A stretch of DNA of 64,000 nt from Loktanella sp. 3ANDIMAR09 (GTDB lineage: Bacteria; Pseudomonadota; Alphaproteobacteria; Rhodobacterales; Rhodobacteraceae). The translations under genes were made by a program, and so were the position numbers. Below the pieces are notes generated by a model. That model was not told the DNA's origin and made no database searches. It was given only the letters and a program-made list of their open reading frames with translations. Within the stretch, counting starts at the first letter, position 1; each line of letters begins with the position of its first letter. The stretch spans positions 62,001 to 126,000 of the forward strand of contig NZ_LJAK01000004.1 in assembly GCF_001420005.1 (NCBI RefSeq). The letters are read 5' to 3'. Shown in pieces: positions 28,194 to 37,571 of the stretch.

Positions 28194-28838
28194 ATGACAG
28201 ATAAGATCGCTCTCATCACCGGTGCCTCTCGTGGCCTGGGCGCGGCACTTGCCACCGCCCTCGCACCCACGCACCATATCGTTGCCGTTGCACGCACCGT
28301 TGGCGCGCTCGAGGAACTGGACGACGCGGTCAAGGCCGCAGGCGGTCAGGCCACCCTTGCGCCAATGGACATTTGTGTGGACGCCGCCATGCAACAACTG
28401 TGCCGCGGTATTTTTGACCGTTGGGGCAAACTGGATCTGTGGATCCACACGGCAATCCACGCGGCACCTTTGGCGCCTGCCGGACACATCGGCCCCAAGG
28501 ACCTTGCGAAATCGCTCGAGGTCAACGTGACGGCCACGGCCCGGCTGATCGGCTATGTCTCGCCGCTTTTGGGTGCGCAGGGGCGCGCGGTGTTCTGCGA
28601 CGACCACCCCGCAGGTCAGAAATTCTACGGCACCTATGGTGCGACCAAGGCCGCGCAGCTGGCACTGGTCAACAGTTGGGCCGCCGAGACGGTCAAGACC
28701 GGACCGCAGGTCCGCCTGATCAACCCCGCCCCGATGCCCACGGCATTGCGCGCCCGGTTCTATCCCGGCGAAGACCGCAGCGCATTGGCCAGCCCGGCCT
28801 CAGAGGCCGCCCGCCTGCTGCCTGAAATACTGGCCTGA
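28194..28838 (+). CDS. Short-chain dehydrogenase/reductase
   Basis: 214 residues. The NAD(P)-binding TGASRGLGAAL motif is at residues 9-19 and the catalytic Tyr-Lys is in YGATKAAQ. The usual Asn-Ala-Gly is replaced by HTAIHAAP-type sequence, and it is at the short end for the family, so substrate and even activity are uncertain. AAAGGG precedes the ATG at 28194. It ends in a strong terminator. Confidence 0.82.
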   Translation: MTDKIALITGASRGLGAALATALAPTHHIVAVARTVGALEELDDAVKAAGGQATLAPMDICVDAAMQQLCRGIFDRWGKLDLWIHTAIHAAPLAPAGHIGPKDLAKSLEVNVTATARLIGYVSPLLGAQGRAVFCDDHPAGQKFYGTYGATKAAQLALVNSWAAETVKTGPQVRLINPAPMPTALRARFYPGEDRSALASPASEAARLLPEILA

Positions 28839-28850
28839 TCCCGACCCCAC

Positions 28851-28878
28851 GCGGGGCAAGCGCTTGCCCCGCCTTTTT
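28851..28878 (+). terminator. Rho-independent terminator
   Basis: A perfect 22-nt palindrome built on GCGGGGCAAG / CTTGCCCCGC is followed by CTTTTT. It ends the SDR transcript and separates it from surE. Confidence 0.9.
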
Positions 28879-28917
28879 CCATGACCTAACGTGCGGCAAC
28901 ACGCGCAAAGGGCTGTC

Positions 28918-29700
28918 ATGCGGATACTGATCACCAACGACGACGGCATCAACGCCCCGGGTCTGGCCGTCCTGCACGACATCGCGTCCGCCATCGCTGG
29001 CCCCACCGGCGAGGTCTGGACCGTGGCCCCCGCGCAGGAACAATCCGGCGTCGGGCATTGCATCAACTATACCCATCCCACGATGGTCACACAGCTGGAA
29101 CCGCGGCGTTTCGCGGTTCAGGGATCGCCCGCCGATTGCGTGCTGGCCGCATTGTTCGACATCCTGCCCGGGGAGCCCGATCTGATCCTGTCCGGCGTGA
29201 ACCGCGGCAACAACGCCGCTGAAAACGTGCTCTATTCCGGCACGATCGGCGCCGCGATGGAGGCTGCCTTGCAGGGTCACCGGGCCATCGCATTGTCGCA
29301 ATACTATGGCCCGCGCAACATGGACCCCGAACATGCCTTTGCAGCCGCCGCCGCGCATGGTGTTGCCACCATCAACAGGCTGCTCGCCGCCGACGTTTGG
29401 GACGATGCCGACTACTGCCTGTTCTGGAACGTGAATTTCCCCCCGGTCCCAGCCGCAGATGTGGCGGGATTTCAGGTCACGACCCAAGGGTTCCGCCGCG
29501 GCGGCCATCATCACATGGTGCGCGCCGAAACCCCGGGGCACCGGCATTTTCTATGGGTCAAGGGCGGCGATCAGCAACGCGCGACCGGGGCCGGCACCGA
29601 TGCACAGGCCAATGTCGATGGCTATATCTCGGCCACGCCGATGCGCGCGGACCTCACGGCGCATGATGTGATCGACCAGATGCGGGACAGGCTGGCTTGA
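28918..29700 (+). CDS. surE: 5'/3'-nucleotidase SurE
   Basis: 260 residues. The metal-binding start is [15 protein letters not shown] (Asp8, Asp9), with Ser in [11 protein letters not shown] and Asn in [19 protein letters not shown], all typical of SurE. It dephosphorylates nucleoside monophosphates, possibly in stress survival. Its stop overlaps the pcm start (TTGA), so the pair is co-translated, as in many proteobacteria. Confidence 0.96.
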   Translation: MRILITNDDGINAPGLAVLHDIASAIAGPTGEVWTVAPAQEQSGVGHCINYTHPTMVTQLEPRRFAVQGSPADCVLAALFDILPGEPDLILSGVNRGNNAAENVLYSGTIGAAMEAALQGHRAIALSQYYGPRNMDPEHAFAAAAAHGVATINRLLAADVWDDADYCLFWNVNFPPVPAADVAGFQVTTQGFRRGGHHHMVRAETPGHRHFLWVKGGDQQRATGAGTDAQANVDGYISATPMRADLTAHDVIDQMRDRLA

Positions 29701-30338
29701 CCGATCCGCAAACCCAGATGCAGTTTTTGTTTGCCCTCCGGTCCAAGGGGGTGACGAACGAACGCGTGCTGACAGCGATGGAACTCATCGACCGGTCACG
29801 GTTTGTCAACAAGGGCCTCTTTGCCGAACGTGCCTTTGAGGACATGCCACTGCCAATTGCCTGCGGCCAGACCATCAGCCAGCCGTCGGTCGTCGGCATC
29901 ATGACCCAGGCCCTTGATGTGCAGCCCCGTCACAAGGTCCTCGAGGTCGGAACCGGGTCGGGTTATCAGGCGGCAATCCTCAGCCAGCTCGCGCGCCGGG
30001 TCTATACGGTTGACCGTTTCCGTCGCCTTGTGACCGAGGCGCAGACGGTCTTTGACGCGCTCGATCTGCACAACATTACCGCATTGGTCGGTGACGGCAG
30101 CCACGGGTTGCCGGAACAGGCGCCCTTCGACCGCATCCTGTTGACCGCAGCCGCCGAGGACCCACCCGGCCCGCTTTTGGCGCAATTGCGCGAGGGCGGG
30201 ATCATGGTGCTGCCCGTGGGCCAGTCCGATACCGTGCAGACACTGATCCGCGTGACACGCACACCACAAGGCCTTGATTACGCGGAATTGCGCGATGTGC
30301 GCTTTGTTCCCTTGATTGAAGGCCTCGGAGAGGACTAA
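29697..30338 (+). CDS. pcm: Protein-L-isoaspartate O-methyltransferase
   Basis: 213 residues, starting with a TTG that overlaps the surE stop. The SAM-binding motif is [19 protein letters not shown] near residue 82, preceded by the substrate-side [19 protein letters not shown]. It methylates damaged isoaspartyl residues to start their repair. It is followed after ~50 nt by the NlpD-like lipoprotein, the common surE-pcm-nlpD order. Confidence 0.95.
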   Translation: MTDPQTQMQFLFALRSKGVTNERVLTAMELIDRSRFVNKGLFAERAFEDMPLPIACGQTISQPSVVGIMTQALDVQPRHKVLEVGTGSGYQAAILSQLARRVYTVDRFRRLVTEAQTVFDALDLHNITALVGDGSHGLPEQAPFDRILLTAAAEDPPGPLLAQLREGGIMVLPVGQSDTVQTLIRVTRTPQGLDYAELRDVRFVPLIEGLGED

Positions 30339-30390
30339 AACAATGGCCAAACCGCGCAAGACGGACCCCGCAGTGGACAGGAGCCCATCC

Positions 30391-31599
30391 ATGACCCAGA
30401 CCCGCCGTAACGCAGCTCTGCGCCTGACCTTCAGTTGCGCGGGGATCGCCTTGCTGGCGGCCTGCGACGCCGGCTTGCCCGACATCGACTTGCGGGATCG
30501 CACAGGCGCATTCGACACATCACCTGCGGTTGGCAATCTGCCGGATCGCCCCGACCCCGACCAGCGGGGCGTCATCACCTATGCCGACTACCAGGTGGCC
30601 GTTGCACGCCGTGGCGATACGGTGGCATCGATTGCATCCCGCGTCGGGGTCGATCCCGCGACACTTGCCAGTTTCAACGGGATCGAACAGGGCGTCACGC
30701 TGCGCGATGGCGAAGTGCTGGCCCTGCCCACCCGCGTGCCCGGTGCGCAAACGACGGTGCCGTTGGATGTAACCGCGGTGGCAACAACGGCGCTGGACCG
30801 CGCGGATGCAACATCGGGCGGGCTGGCTGCACCCGCAGCAACCCCGGCGCAGACCACCGCCACCCAACCGATCCGCCACCGCGTCGAACGCGGCGAAACG
30901 GCGTTTTCGATCAGCCGTCTGTACAACGTCCCCGTCGGCACGCTGGCAGAATGGAACGGGTTGGATTCCAGCCTGACCGTGCGCGAAGGCCAGTTCATTC
31001 TGGTGCCGCAGGGCGGCGGTGCCGCCGATCCCGCAGGTGGCCCGATCACGGCCCCCGGTATCGGCAGCACATCGCCCGTGCCGCCCTCGGCTGCGGCCCC
31101 CCTGCCCGCCAGCACGCCATCGGTCGCAACACCTGTTACACTGCCTGATGCGCCTGATCTGACGACAGCGGCCCCGACAGTGTCGGAAACAGCATCCGCA
31201 CCGCCTCAGCCGGCAGCCCCCGCCCCGGCGGCCACACCCGCAGCGAGCGAGGCACGTTTCGTCCGGCCCTTGGCGGGTGCGATCATCCGCGACTACAGCC
31301 CCGGGCGCAACGAAGGCATCGACATCGCCGCGACCGCCGGCACCACGGTCAAGGCCGCCGACAGCGGCACCGTTGCCGCCGTCACACAAGACACATCAGG
31401 CACATCCATCGTGGTTGTCAAACATGCGGACAACCTGCTGACCGTCTACACGAACCTTAAAAACCTGAGCGTCGCCAAAGGGGACAGCGTCGCACGCGGC
31501 GGCAATCTGGGTCAGGTTGGCGCAGGCGACCCGACCTTCGTACACTTCGAGGTGCGGCGCGGACTGAACTCGGTCGATCCGAACGAATTCCTGCCCTGA
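30391..31599 (+). CDS. NlpD-like lipoprotein: two LysM domains and a degenerate M23 (LytM) domain
   Basis: 402 residues from the ATG at 30391, chosen for CAGGAG upstream and the lipobox ALLAAC (Cys25). LysM repeats are at ~72-115 (RRGDTVASIASRVGVDPATL) and ~165-210 (ERGETAFSISRLYNVPVGTL). An Ala/Pro/Thr linker follows, then an M23 domain from ~295. The M23 domain reads NEGIDIAA where active enzymes have HxGIDxA, and TFVHFEVR where they have HLHFE, so at least two metal ligands are missing. This fits an amidase activator such as E. coli NlpD rather than an active endopeptidase. The context surE-pcm supports nlpD. Confidence 0.88.
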   Translation: MTQTRRNAALRLTFSCAGIALLAACDAGLPDIDLRDRTGAFDTSPAVGNLPDRPDPDQRGVITYADYQVAVARRGDTVASIASRVGVDPATLASFNGIEQGVTLRDGEVLALPTRVPGAQTTVPLDVTAVATTALDRADATSGGLAAPAATPAQTTATQPIRHRVERGETAFSISRLYNVPVGTLAEWNGLDSSLTVREGQFILVPQGGGAADPAGGPITAPGIGSTSPVPPSAAAPLPASTPSVATPVTLPDAPDLTTAAPTVSETASAPPQPAAPAPAATPAASEARFVRPLAGAIIRDYSPGRNEGIDIAATAGTTVKAADSGTVAAVTQDTSGTSIVVVKHADNLLTVYTNLKNLSVAKGDSVARGGNLGQVGAGDPTFVHFEVRRGLNSVDPNEFLP

Positions 31600-31651
31600 G
31601 CCTTTCTTCTGGTCCGAAATATCCCGGGGGTCCGGGGGCAGCGCCCCCGGG
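31600..31651. repeat. Dispersed GC-rich intergenic repeat, copy F
   Basis: CTTCTGGTCCGAAATATCCC is followed by the palindrome CCGGGGGCAGCGCCCCCGG. It is almost the reverse complement of the element at 15118-15173. It lies between two converging genes and may serve as a bidirectional terminator. Confidence 0.8.
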
Positions 31652-31656
31652 CGATC

Positions 31657-32499
31657 CTAATGGATCGCCACGCCGCGTCGCCCTGCCAAATCCGTAAAAT
31701 ACTGCCAGGCCACGCGACCTGACCTGCTCCCACGGGTGGCCTGCCATTCGATGGCTTCGGCGCGCAGTGTGGCGTCATCAATGGCGATACCGTAGGACTC
31801 GCAATAGCCCCGGATCATGGTCAGGAACTGATCCTGATCGCAGGCGTGGAACCCCAGCCACAGGCCGAAACGGTCCGACAGTGATACCTTTTCCTCGACC
31901 GCTTCGCCCGGTGTGATCGCCGTGGCGCGTTCGTTTTCGATCATCTCGCGCGGCATCAGGTGCCGCCGGTTCGATGTGGCATAGAGCACGACATTGTCAG
32001 GCCGTCCTTCGATCCCACCGTCCAGCACAGCCTTGAGCGATTTGTAATGTGCATCATCGTGGCTGAACGACAGGTCATCGCAAAACAGGATGAACTGCGC
32101 CTCCGCGCCGCGCAGCAGGTGCAGGCAGCGGCTGATCGACGGCAAGTCCTCGCGCTGGATCTCGATGATCTTCAGCTGCGGATGGCTGGCATTCAGTTTG
32201 CCATGCACCGCCTTGACCAGACTGGATTTTCCCATCCCGCGCGCGCCCCACAGCAGTGCGTTGTTCGCAGGCAAGCCTTCGGCAAAGCGGCGTGTGTTTT
32301 CCAGCAGCGTATCACGCGACCTGTCGATCCCGACCAGCAGATCCACATCGACACGGGACACGCGGTCAACGGGCACCAGCCGGTCGGGATCGGCCTGCCA
32401 GACAAATGCGTTCGCCGCGCTGAAATCCGGGGCGACCGCAGGGCCCGGACGCAGCCGTTCCAGGGCGGCTGCGATCCGTTCGAGGGCTGCATCACTCAT
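31657..32499 (-). CDS. ATP-binding protein of the DUF815 family
   Basis: 280 residues, AAA+-like. Walker A is WGARGMGKSSLVKA near residue 85, Walker B is FILFCDDLSFSHDD, and the sensor region is LYATSNRRHLMPREM. DUF815 proteins are widespread in alphaproteobacteria without a firm role. It overlaps the tatC stop by 4 nt and so belongs to the tat operon here, suggesting co-expression with protein export but no more. Confidence 0.87.
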   Translation of the reverse strand: MSDAALERIAAALERLRPGPAVAPDFSAANAFVWQADPDRLVPVDRVSRVDVDLLVGIDRSRDTLLENTRRFAEGLPANNALLWGARGMGKSSLVKAVHGKLNASHPQLKIIEIQREDLPSISRCLHLLRGAEAQFILFCDDLSFSHDDAHYKSLKAVLDGGIEGRPDNVVLYATSNRRHLMPREMIENERATAITPGEAVEEKVSLSDRFGLWLGFHACDQDQFLTMIRGYCESYGIAIDDATLRAEAIEWQATRGSRSGRVAWQYFTDLAGRRGVAIH

Positions 32500-33365
32500 T
32501 TCGCGTCATCATCGATGGGGTTTCCGTCCAGATCCTCGTTTTCGCCGACGACGCCTTCGGCGCGCAGCTTGGCCAGACGCTGCCGTTCGACACGCGCGAC
32601 AAGCTGGATCGACACCTCATAAAGACCGTAAACCACGACAAACAGGATCACCTGACTGACGACATCCGGCGGGGTCGCCAGCGCCGCCACCAGCAGGATG
32701 CCGACCACGGCATATTTGCGCGTGTTGCGCAGACCCACCGCGCTGACCAGACCGGCCTTGCCCATCAGGGTCAGCAGGACGGGCAGCTGAAAACACAGGC
32801 CAAAGGCCACGATGAATTTGATCGTCAGGTTCAGATAGGCCTTGGCCGAGCCCTGAAACAGCAGACCCGCCGCCTGCGTCGTCGCCCCCTCTGGTCCGTC
32901 GGTCAGTGTGTTGCCCTGCTGAAACCCGAGAAAGAAATCGAACGCCAGCGGCGTGATGACGAAATAGGCGAACGACGCGCCGAGGAAAAACATGAATGGC
33001 GAGGCCACCAGAAATGGAAGGAACGCGCCCTTTTCGGTCTTGTACAGCCCCGGTGCCACGAACCGCCACAACTGGTAGCTGATGACCGGGAACGCCAGCA
33101 CCAGACCGCCCAGCAATGAAATCTGGATCGCGACAAAGAAGCCTTCTTCGAGGGCGATAAAGATCAGACCGCAGTCCTGCCCGTCCAATTCAAGCGCGCG
33201 GCACAGCGGACGTGTCAGGAAATCAAAGATCGGGTTCCAGACGGTGAAGCAGATGATCATCCCGATGATGAACGCAACCAGCGACCGGATCAGCCGGTCA
33301 CGCAATTCGGTCAGATGCTCGATCAGCGGGGCGGCGCTGTCGTTGAGTTCGTCGGCAGCGCTCAT
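32496..33365 (-). CDS. tatC: Twin-arginine translocase subunit TatC
   Basis: 289 residues, six membrane helices. The start [21 protein letters not shown] holds the conserved HLxELRxR motif that binds the twin-arginine signal. The loop Glu region and FALSFAYF-like helix 3 are in place, and the C-terminal cytoplasmic tail is longer than in E. coli. It overlaps tatB by 4 nt. TatC with TatB is the receptor for folded proteins with RR signals. Confidence 0.96.
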   Translation of the reverse strand: MSAADELNDSAAPLIEHLTELRDRLIRSLVAFIIGMIICFTVWNPIFDFLTRPLCRALELDGQDCGLIFIALEEGFFVAIQISLLGGLVLAFPVISYQLWRFVAPGLYKTEKGAFLPFLVASPFMFFLGASFAYFVITPLAFDFFLGFQQGNTLTDGPEGATTQAAGLLFQGSAKAYLNLTIKFIVAFGLCFQLPVLLTLMGKAGLVSAVGLRNTRKYAVVGILLVAALATPPDVVSQVILFVVVYGLYEVSIQLVARVERQRLAKLRAEGVVGENEDLDGNPIDDDAK

Positions 33366-33835
33366 GCCTTGGCCTCATCCTTGGGTTTGGGGGGCGTGGC
33401 CGGACTATCGGTCGCCTCGGCTGACATGAAATCAGCGTTGTCCGCGTCCATTTCAGCCTGCGCGGCCTCGCGCGCCTGACGGTCCTCGGCCGCCTGTGCC
33501 GCGGCGGCACTGATCTTGTCCTTGGCCGCCTGCCGTTCGGCAGACAGCTTGGCCGTGGCAGATGCGGGCTTGTCCTTCAGACCGGCGGCCTCGCGGGCCT
33601 TGTCCAGCCCAAAGGCCTGCGGATTAGCCGCCGCCTTGATCGACTTGGAGATATCCTTGACCCCCGCATCGTCGGCCGCAGCCTCCATCGCGCGGCTGAA
33701 TTCGGACGCCATGGCCCGCGCCTTGCCGGTAAACTGTCCCAGCGTACGGAACATGTTAGGCAGGTCCTTTGGCCCGATCACGATCAGGGCCACGATCCCC
33801 AAAAGGATCATTTCGCTCGCGCCAAGGCCGAACAT
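33362..33835 (-). CDS. tatB: Sec-independent translocase protein TatB
   Basis: 157 residues. The N-terminal helix has the TatB signature ([20 protein letters not shown] then GPKDLP), followed by an amphipathic helix ([19 protein letters not shown]) and a long Ala/Lys-rich tail. Glu8 and the Gly-Pro hinge are present. It lies 23 nt after tatA. Confidence 0.95.
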   Translation of the reverse strand: MFGLGASEMILLGIVALIVIGPKDLPNMFRTLGQFTGKARAMASEFSRAMEAAADDAGVKDISKSIKAAANPQAFGLDKAREAAGLKDKPASATAKLSAERQAAKDKISAAAAQAAEDRQAREAAQAEMDADNADFMSAEATDSPATPPKPKDEAKA

Positions 33836-33858
33836 GGGCAGCGCCCCCTATCTGTGGC

Positions 33859-34086
33859 TTAGACTTTGTCTTTGTCGGCTTTGTCGACGCTTGCGTCAGG
33901 TGTGACGTCGCGCGCATCGCCAAAGCTGTCGTCCAGTTCTTTCTTGCCGTCGTCGACGCCGCGTTTGAACGCGGTGATGCCCTTGCCGACCTCGCCCATC
34001 AGCGACGAAATCTTGCCGCGCCCGAACAGGACCAGCACGACGACAGCGATCAGCAGAAGGCCCGGAAGGCCGATGTTGTTCAACAT
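33859..34086 (-). CDS. tatA: Sec-independent translocase protein TatA
   Basis: 75 residues. A single membrane helix ([20 protein letters not shown]) with the FGRGKI hinge is followed by an amphipathic helix ([18 protein letters not shown]). Oligomers of TatA form the export pore. It is the first gene of tatA-tatB-tatC-DUF815; the promoter should lie in 34087-34264, shared with the divergent regulator. Confidence 0.95.
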   Translation of the reverse strand: MLNNIGLPGLLLIAVVVLVLFGRGKISSLMGEVGKGITAFKRGVDDGKKELDDSFGDARDVTPDASVDKADKDKV

Positions 34087-34264
34087 TTCAAATTCCCCTT
34101 TGCGCGCGGCGGATGGCTTTCCGCGGCGATCATGACCCCACAGACATAAAACGCGGTGCCCCCGTTTGAAAGGGCTTTCACGGAATTGCAGGCGGGCAAT
34201 CCGCCTTTTTTTGCTGGACTTTTCATAACTTGCGACAGAAACCTGTCAGGAGGGAGGATCGCCT

Positions 34265-34921
34265 GTGAAACGTGCCGACAGGCTGATGCGGATCGTGCAA
34301 TTGCTGCGCCGTGGCGGGCTTCATCGGGCCGAGGCGCTGGCGCAGGCCACAGGCGTGCACGTCCGCACGATCTATCGCGACATGGACACGCTGGCCGCCT
34401 CCGGCGTGCCGGTCTCGGGCGAACGCGGCGTGGGCTACAGGATCACGGCAGCGGTCACGCTGCCCGCGCTGAACCTGACCATGGACGAGGTCGAGGCGCT
34501 GACGATCGGTCTTGCGGTCGTGGCACAGGGCCAGGATGCGGAACTGTCACGCGCTGCACAGGGTCTGTCGGCAAAACTGGACGCGCTCTTGCCAGAGGAA
34601 TCGGGCGATCCCGCGCATCACGCACTGGCGATCTATCCGTTTGCCGATGCCGCACGCGGGTTTCAGCACCTGGCGGCGCTGCGGCAGGCGGTGCGGGCCC
34701 GCCAGCGCGTGCAGGTGACAATAGGCGATCAGACCGCGACGTTGCGGCCGCTGCGTCTGGACTATTGGGGCAGGCTCTGGACGTTGACGGCGTGGAACGA
34801 AACCGGTCGCAGGTTCGATGACCTGCGACTGGATCAAATGACGGGGCTGCGCCTGTTGCCCGGTCTGTTCGTCGACGAACCGGGCAAGACTCTGGCCGAC
34901 TATCGCGCAGGTGCCGTCTAG
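34265..34921 (+). CDS. YafY-type HTH/WYL domain transcriptional regulator
   Basis: 218 residues from a GTG behind AGGAGGGAGGA, an unusually strong site. The N-terminal winged helix is RADRLMRIVQLLRRGG with VHVRTIYRDMDTLAASGVPV, typical of the DeoR/YafY class. The C-terminal part (RLDYWGRLWTLTAWNETGRRFDDLRLDQM) is a WYL ligand-sensing domain. The target is unknown; the convergent TSUP gene overlaps its stop by 4 nt, and the divergent tat operon shares its promoter region. Confidence 0.9.
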   Translation: MKRADRLMRIVQLLRRGGLHRAEALAQATGVHVRTIYRDMDTLAASGVPVSGERGVGYRITAAVTLPALNLTMDEVEALTIGLAVVAQGQDAELSRAAQGLSAKLDALLPEESGDPAHHALAIYPFADAARGFQHLAALRQAVRARQRVQVTIGDQTATLRPLRLDYWGRLWTLTAWNETGRRFDDLRLDQMTGLRLLPGLFVDEPGKTLADYRAGAV

Positions 34922-35730
34922 AACAGCACCTTGCGCAGCATGTTCAGCGCCACGAGGATCAGGAACACGCCAAACCCCCGCTTGAGCGGTTTTGCGTCGA
35001 TCCGGTGGGCCAGCGCCGCCCCCATCGGGGCGGTGATCAGTGTCATGGCGATGACCAGCAGAAACGCCACCGCATTGACGGACCCGATGGTAAAGGGTGG
35101 CGCGTCCTGCATCGGCGTCAGCAGAAATCCCACCACCGCAGGCACTGCGATGATGACCCCAAACCCTGCGGCCGTCGCCACGGCCCGGTGGATCGGCACC
35201 CCGAACAGCGACATGACCGGCACGCCGAACGACCCGCCGCCAATCCCCATCAGCACCGACAAAAAGCCCAGCACCGGTGACAGGATCGCGCGCAGCACAC
35301 CCTTTGGCATCGCATCGCCCAGCCGCCAGTGATTGCGCCCCGTCGCCATGTAAAGGCCGACAATCACGGCCAGAACGCCGAAAATCGCCTGAAGCGCGCT
35401 GGTGCGCAGCTGTGCCACCAGCAAGGTGCCAAGGATTGCACCGATCACGATGCCCGGCGCCCATGTTTTCAGGATATCCCAGTCAACGGCACCCTTCTTG
35501 TTGTGCGACATGACCGACCGGATCGAGGTCACGATGATCGTCGCCAACGACGTGCCAAGGCACAGGCGCATCACCTCCGGTCCGTCGAACCCCAGCCCGA
35601 CAAAGGCGTAGTAGAACGCAGGCACCAACACGATGCCACCACCGACGCCCAGCAAACCGGCCAGAAGCCCACCAAAGGCGCCGATGACCAGCAACAGCGC
35701 CCCCATCTGCAACAGCAACACAACATCCAT
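34918..35730 (-). CDS. TSUP (TauE/SafE) family sulfite/anion permease
   Basis: 270 residues, about eight membrane helices, Gly-rich, with the family repeats LLAGLLGVGGGIVLVPAFYY and FLSVLMGIGGGSFGVPVMSL. Members export sulfite, sulfoacetate and similar anions, which suits an organism oxidising organosulfur compounds, but the substrate here is unproven. It lies 12 nt after the dusA end in the same direction, so it may be read with dusA. Confidence 0.9.
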   Translation of the reverse strand: MDVVLLLQMGALLLVIGAFGGLLAGLLGVGGGIVLVPAFYYAFVGLGFDGPEVMRLCLGTSLATIIVTSIRSVMSHNKKGAVDWDILKTWAPGIVIGAILGTLLVAQLRTSALQAIFGVLAVIVGLYMATGRNHWRLGDAMPKGVLRAILSPVLGFLSVLMGIGGGSFGVPVMSLFGVPIHRAVATAAGFGVIIAVPAVVGFLLTPMQDAPPFTIGSVNAVAFLLVIAMTLITAPMGAALAHRIDAKPLKRGFGVFLILVALNMLRKVLF

Positions 35731-35742
35731 GACCGGTTCCCC

Positions 35743-36741
35743 CTATTCAGCGGCAACCTGCGTCACGAAGGCGAGCGCGTCCAGCATCGTTTGCGATGAC
35801 GCGCCGTCGCGCGATGCATTTTCCGACAGGTGACGCCGCCACATCCGCGCGCCCGGCCGGCCCTGAAACAGCCCCAGCATGTGCCGGGTGATCTGGTGCA
35901 GGCGGCCACCCTGCGCGATATGCGCATCGACATAAGGGACCATCTGCATGACCGCCTCATGCGCCGTGATGGCGTGATCTGTGCCAAAAATACGGCGGTC
36001 GGCGTCCAGCAGGATCGCACTGGGGTCGTGATAGGCCGCCCGCCCGACCATCACGCCATCCAATCCCCTGGCCAGAAAATCCTCTGCAAGATCAAGGCTG
36101 TCTATCCCGCCGTTCACGCTGAGATGCAGGTCGGGAAAGCGGTCCCGCATCGCAAGCACGAGGTCGTAATCCAAGGGCGGTATATCGCGGTTTTCCTTGG
36201 GGCTGAGACCTTGCAACCACGCCTTGCGCGCATGGATCGTGAACCGCGTCACACCCGCCCCCGCGACCCGTTCCAGAAAATCGGGCAGCACCTGCGCGGG
36301 GTCCTGATCGTCCACGCCGATCCGGCATTTCACGGTGACCGGAAGATGCGTTGCCTCTTGCATCGCGGCAACACAGGCCGCGACCAGATCGGGTTCTGTC
36401 ATCAGGATGGCCCCGAAACGCCCTGACTGCACTCGGTCCGACGGGCAACCGCAATTCAGGTTGACCTCGTCATAACCTGCTGCGGTCGCGATGCGGGTCG
36501 CCTCTGCCAAGAGCGCAGGCTCTGACCCACCCAGCTGCACGGCCACGGGATGTTCCTGTGCATTGAACTGCAAGAGCCTGTCGGTGTCGCCCAACACCAC
36601 GGCAGGTGCCGTCACCATTTCGGTATAAAGCAACGCCTGCCGCGACATCAGCCGGTGAAAATACCGACAATGCCTGTCGGTCCAATCCATCATAGGGGCA
36701 ATAGACAACCGCGCTGCCTCGGTGGCTGCGTTCAATAGCAT
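35743..36741 (-). CDS. dusA: tRNA-dihydrouridine synthase A (5' end supplied by a genomic island)
   Basis: 332 residues. The FMN enzyme reduces uridine 20 in the tRNA D-loop. SIAPMMDWTDRHCRYFHR, the active-site Cys in NLNCGCPSDRVQ and VNGGIDS are typical of DusA. The start is the ATG at 36741 behind AAGGAGATCTTTTG. The first 16-18 codons (MLLNAATEAARLSIAP) differ from a second, displaced dusA start near 63.7 kb (MTQGNSILHTAARLSVAP), so the present N-terminus and promoter seem to have been brought in by an inserted island that kept the gene whole. An in-frame start at 36804 is rejected because it would place the strong site inside the gene. Confidence 0.96.
   Translation of the reverse strand: MLLNAATEAARLSIAPMMDWTDRHCRYFHRLMSRQALLYTEMVTAPAVVLGDTDRLLQFNAQEHPVAVQLGGSEPALLAEATRIATAAGYDEVNLNCGCPSDRVQSGRFGAILMTEPDLVAACVAAMQEATHLPVTVKCRIGVDDQDPAQVLPDFLERVAGAGVTRFTIHARKAWLQGLSPKENRDIPPLDYDLVLAMRDRFPDLHLSVNGGIDSLDLAEDFLARGLDGVMVGRAAYHDPSAILLDADRRIFGTDHAITAHEAVMQMVPYVDAHIAQGGRLHQITRHMLGLFQGRPGARMWRRHLSENASRDGASSQTMLDALAFVTQVAAE
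36686..36693. repeat. att core copy 1 (attL side) inside dusA
   Basis: TCCATCAT, encoding the Met-Met-Asp of dusA on the minus strand. The same core recurs at 58192-58199 and 63648-63655, each time at the junction of dusA-start and other DNA. The true crossover region may be a few bases wider. Confidence 0.75.
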
Positions 36742-36866
36742 CAAAAGATCTCCTTGGGGCCGCTTGTATTTAGAACGGACCGTTACTGCGCACCATACGC
36801 ACACGGCTCATGGTTCGCTACCCTGCCCCGTGCAGCGACAGGCGTTCGACGGCGTGTGGGACGGCT
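36694..36866 (-). promoter_or_regulatory. dusA: Island left-end module: replacement dusA start and promoter region
   Basis: This stretch aligns with 58200-58372 without net gaps: the dusA codons, then CACCATACGCACACGGCT (36791-36808 versus 58297-58314) and CCCCGT..GACAGG further on. No such similarity is seen beside the third dusA start at 63.7 kb. It must carry the working promoter of dusA. The next ~100 nt to the IS remnant hold no gene. Confidence 0.72.
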
Positions 36867-36965
36867 TGGTCGCCGCCTCATCGGACGATCTTCTCTTCAA
36901 GAAGCGCGGCCCCGCCAGTTTTCGTGTGACGAGCAGGTTCCGGTGGTTACCGACCCGCGCGCCTG

Positions 36966-37531
36966 GGGTCAGGACACAATCATTTCCGCTTGGCTGGGTA
37001 ATTCACGGTTCGAAAAACCAGCGGTGAACATGTCTGGTGTATTCTGGCCTACCGATGCGCAGATGGCGCGTCTGAAGCCCCTCTTTCCCGACTCACAAGG
37101 CAAACCCCGCGTCGACGATTGGCGTGGGTTGAGTAGAATTGTCTTCGTCAATCGTAATGGTTCACGGTGGTAGGACGCGCCTACGAAATATGGGCCTCAC
37201 AAGACGCTGTACAACCGTTGGAGGCGGTGGAGCGACAAAGGGATCTTTGCTCGGAAAACGGCAGGTCTGGCCGCCTATCACGGCGAAAAGGAGACTATGA
37301 TGATCTACGCCACGTACCTAAAGGCACATCGCACAGCGACCGGTCTGGGCGTCGAATGGGGGACGTGGACGCCTGATCGGCCGGACCAAAGGCGGCATGA
37401 ACACCAAGTTGCGCGCCATCTGCGACAGCCAATGACGTCCGCTGGACCTCCTTGTGACCTCGGGACAGATCAGCGATCGCATCGGTGCCCGTGCATTGCC
37501 TATGAGCCCTGCCTCTAGCTCAGGTGTCCTT
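36966..37531 (+). pseudogene. Degenerate IS5-family (IS427-group-like) transposase remnant
   Basis: From the ATG at 37030 the translation MSGVFWPTDAQMARLKPLFP resembles the start of IS5/IS427-type transposases. An in-frame TAG interrupts it at ~37171, after which YGPHKTLYNRWRRWSDKGIF and, in a shifted frame, IYATYLKAHRTATGLGVEWG and HEHQVARHLRQ continue the family pattern. It stops near SDRIGARALP, less than two thirds of the usual length. CAGGACAC at the left edge (36970) pairs with GTGTCCT near 37524 as possible terminal repeats. The element is dead. Confidence 0.8.
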
Positions 37532-37571
37532 GCGGACAGGACACAATCGCCTGAAACATCCCGCGTTCGTT

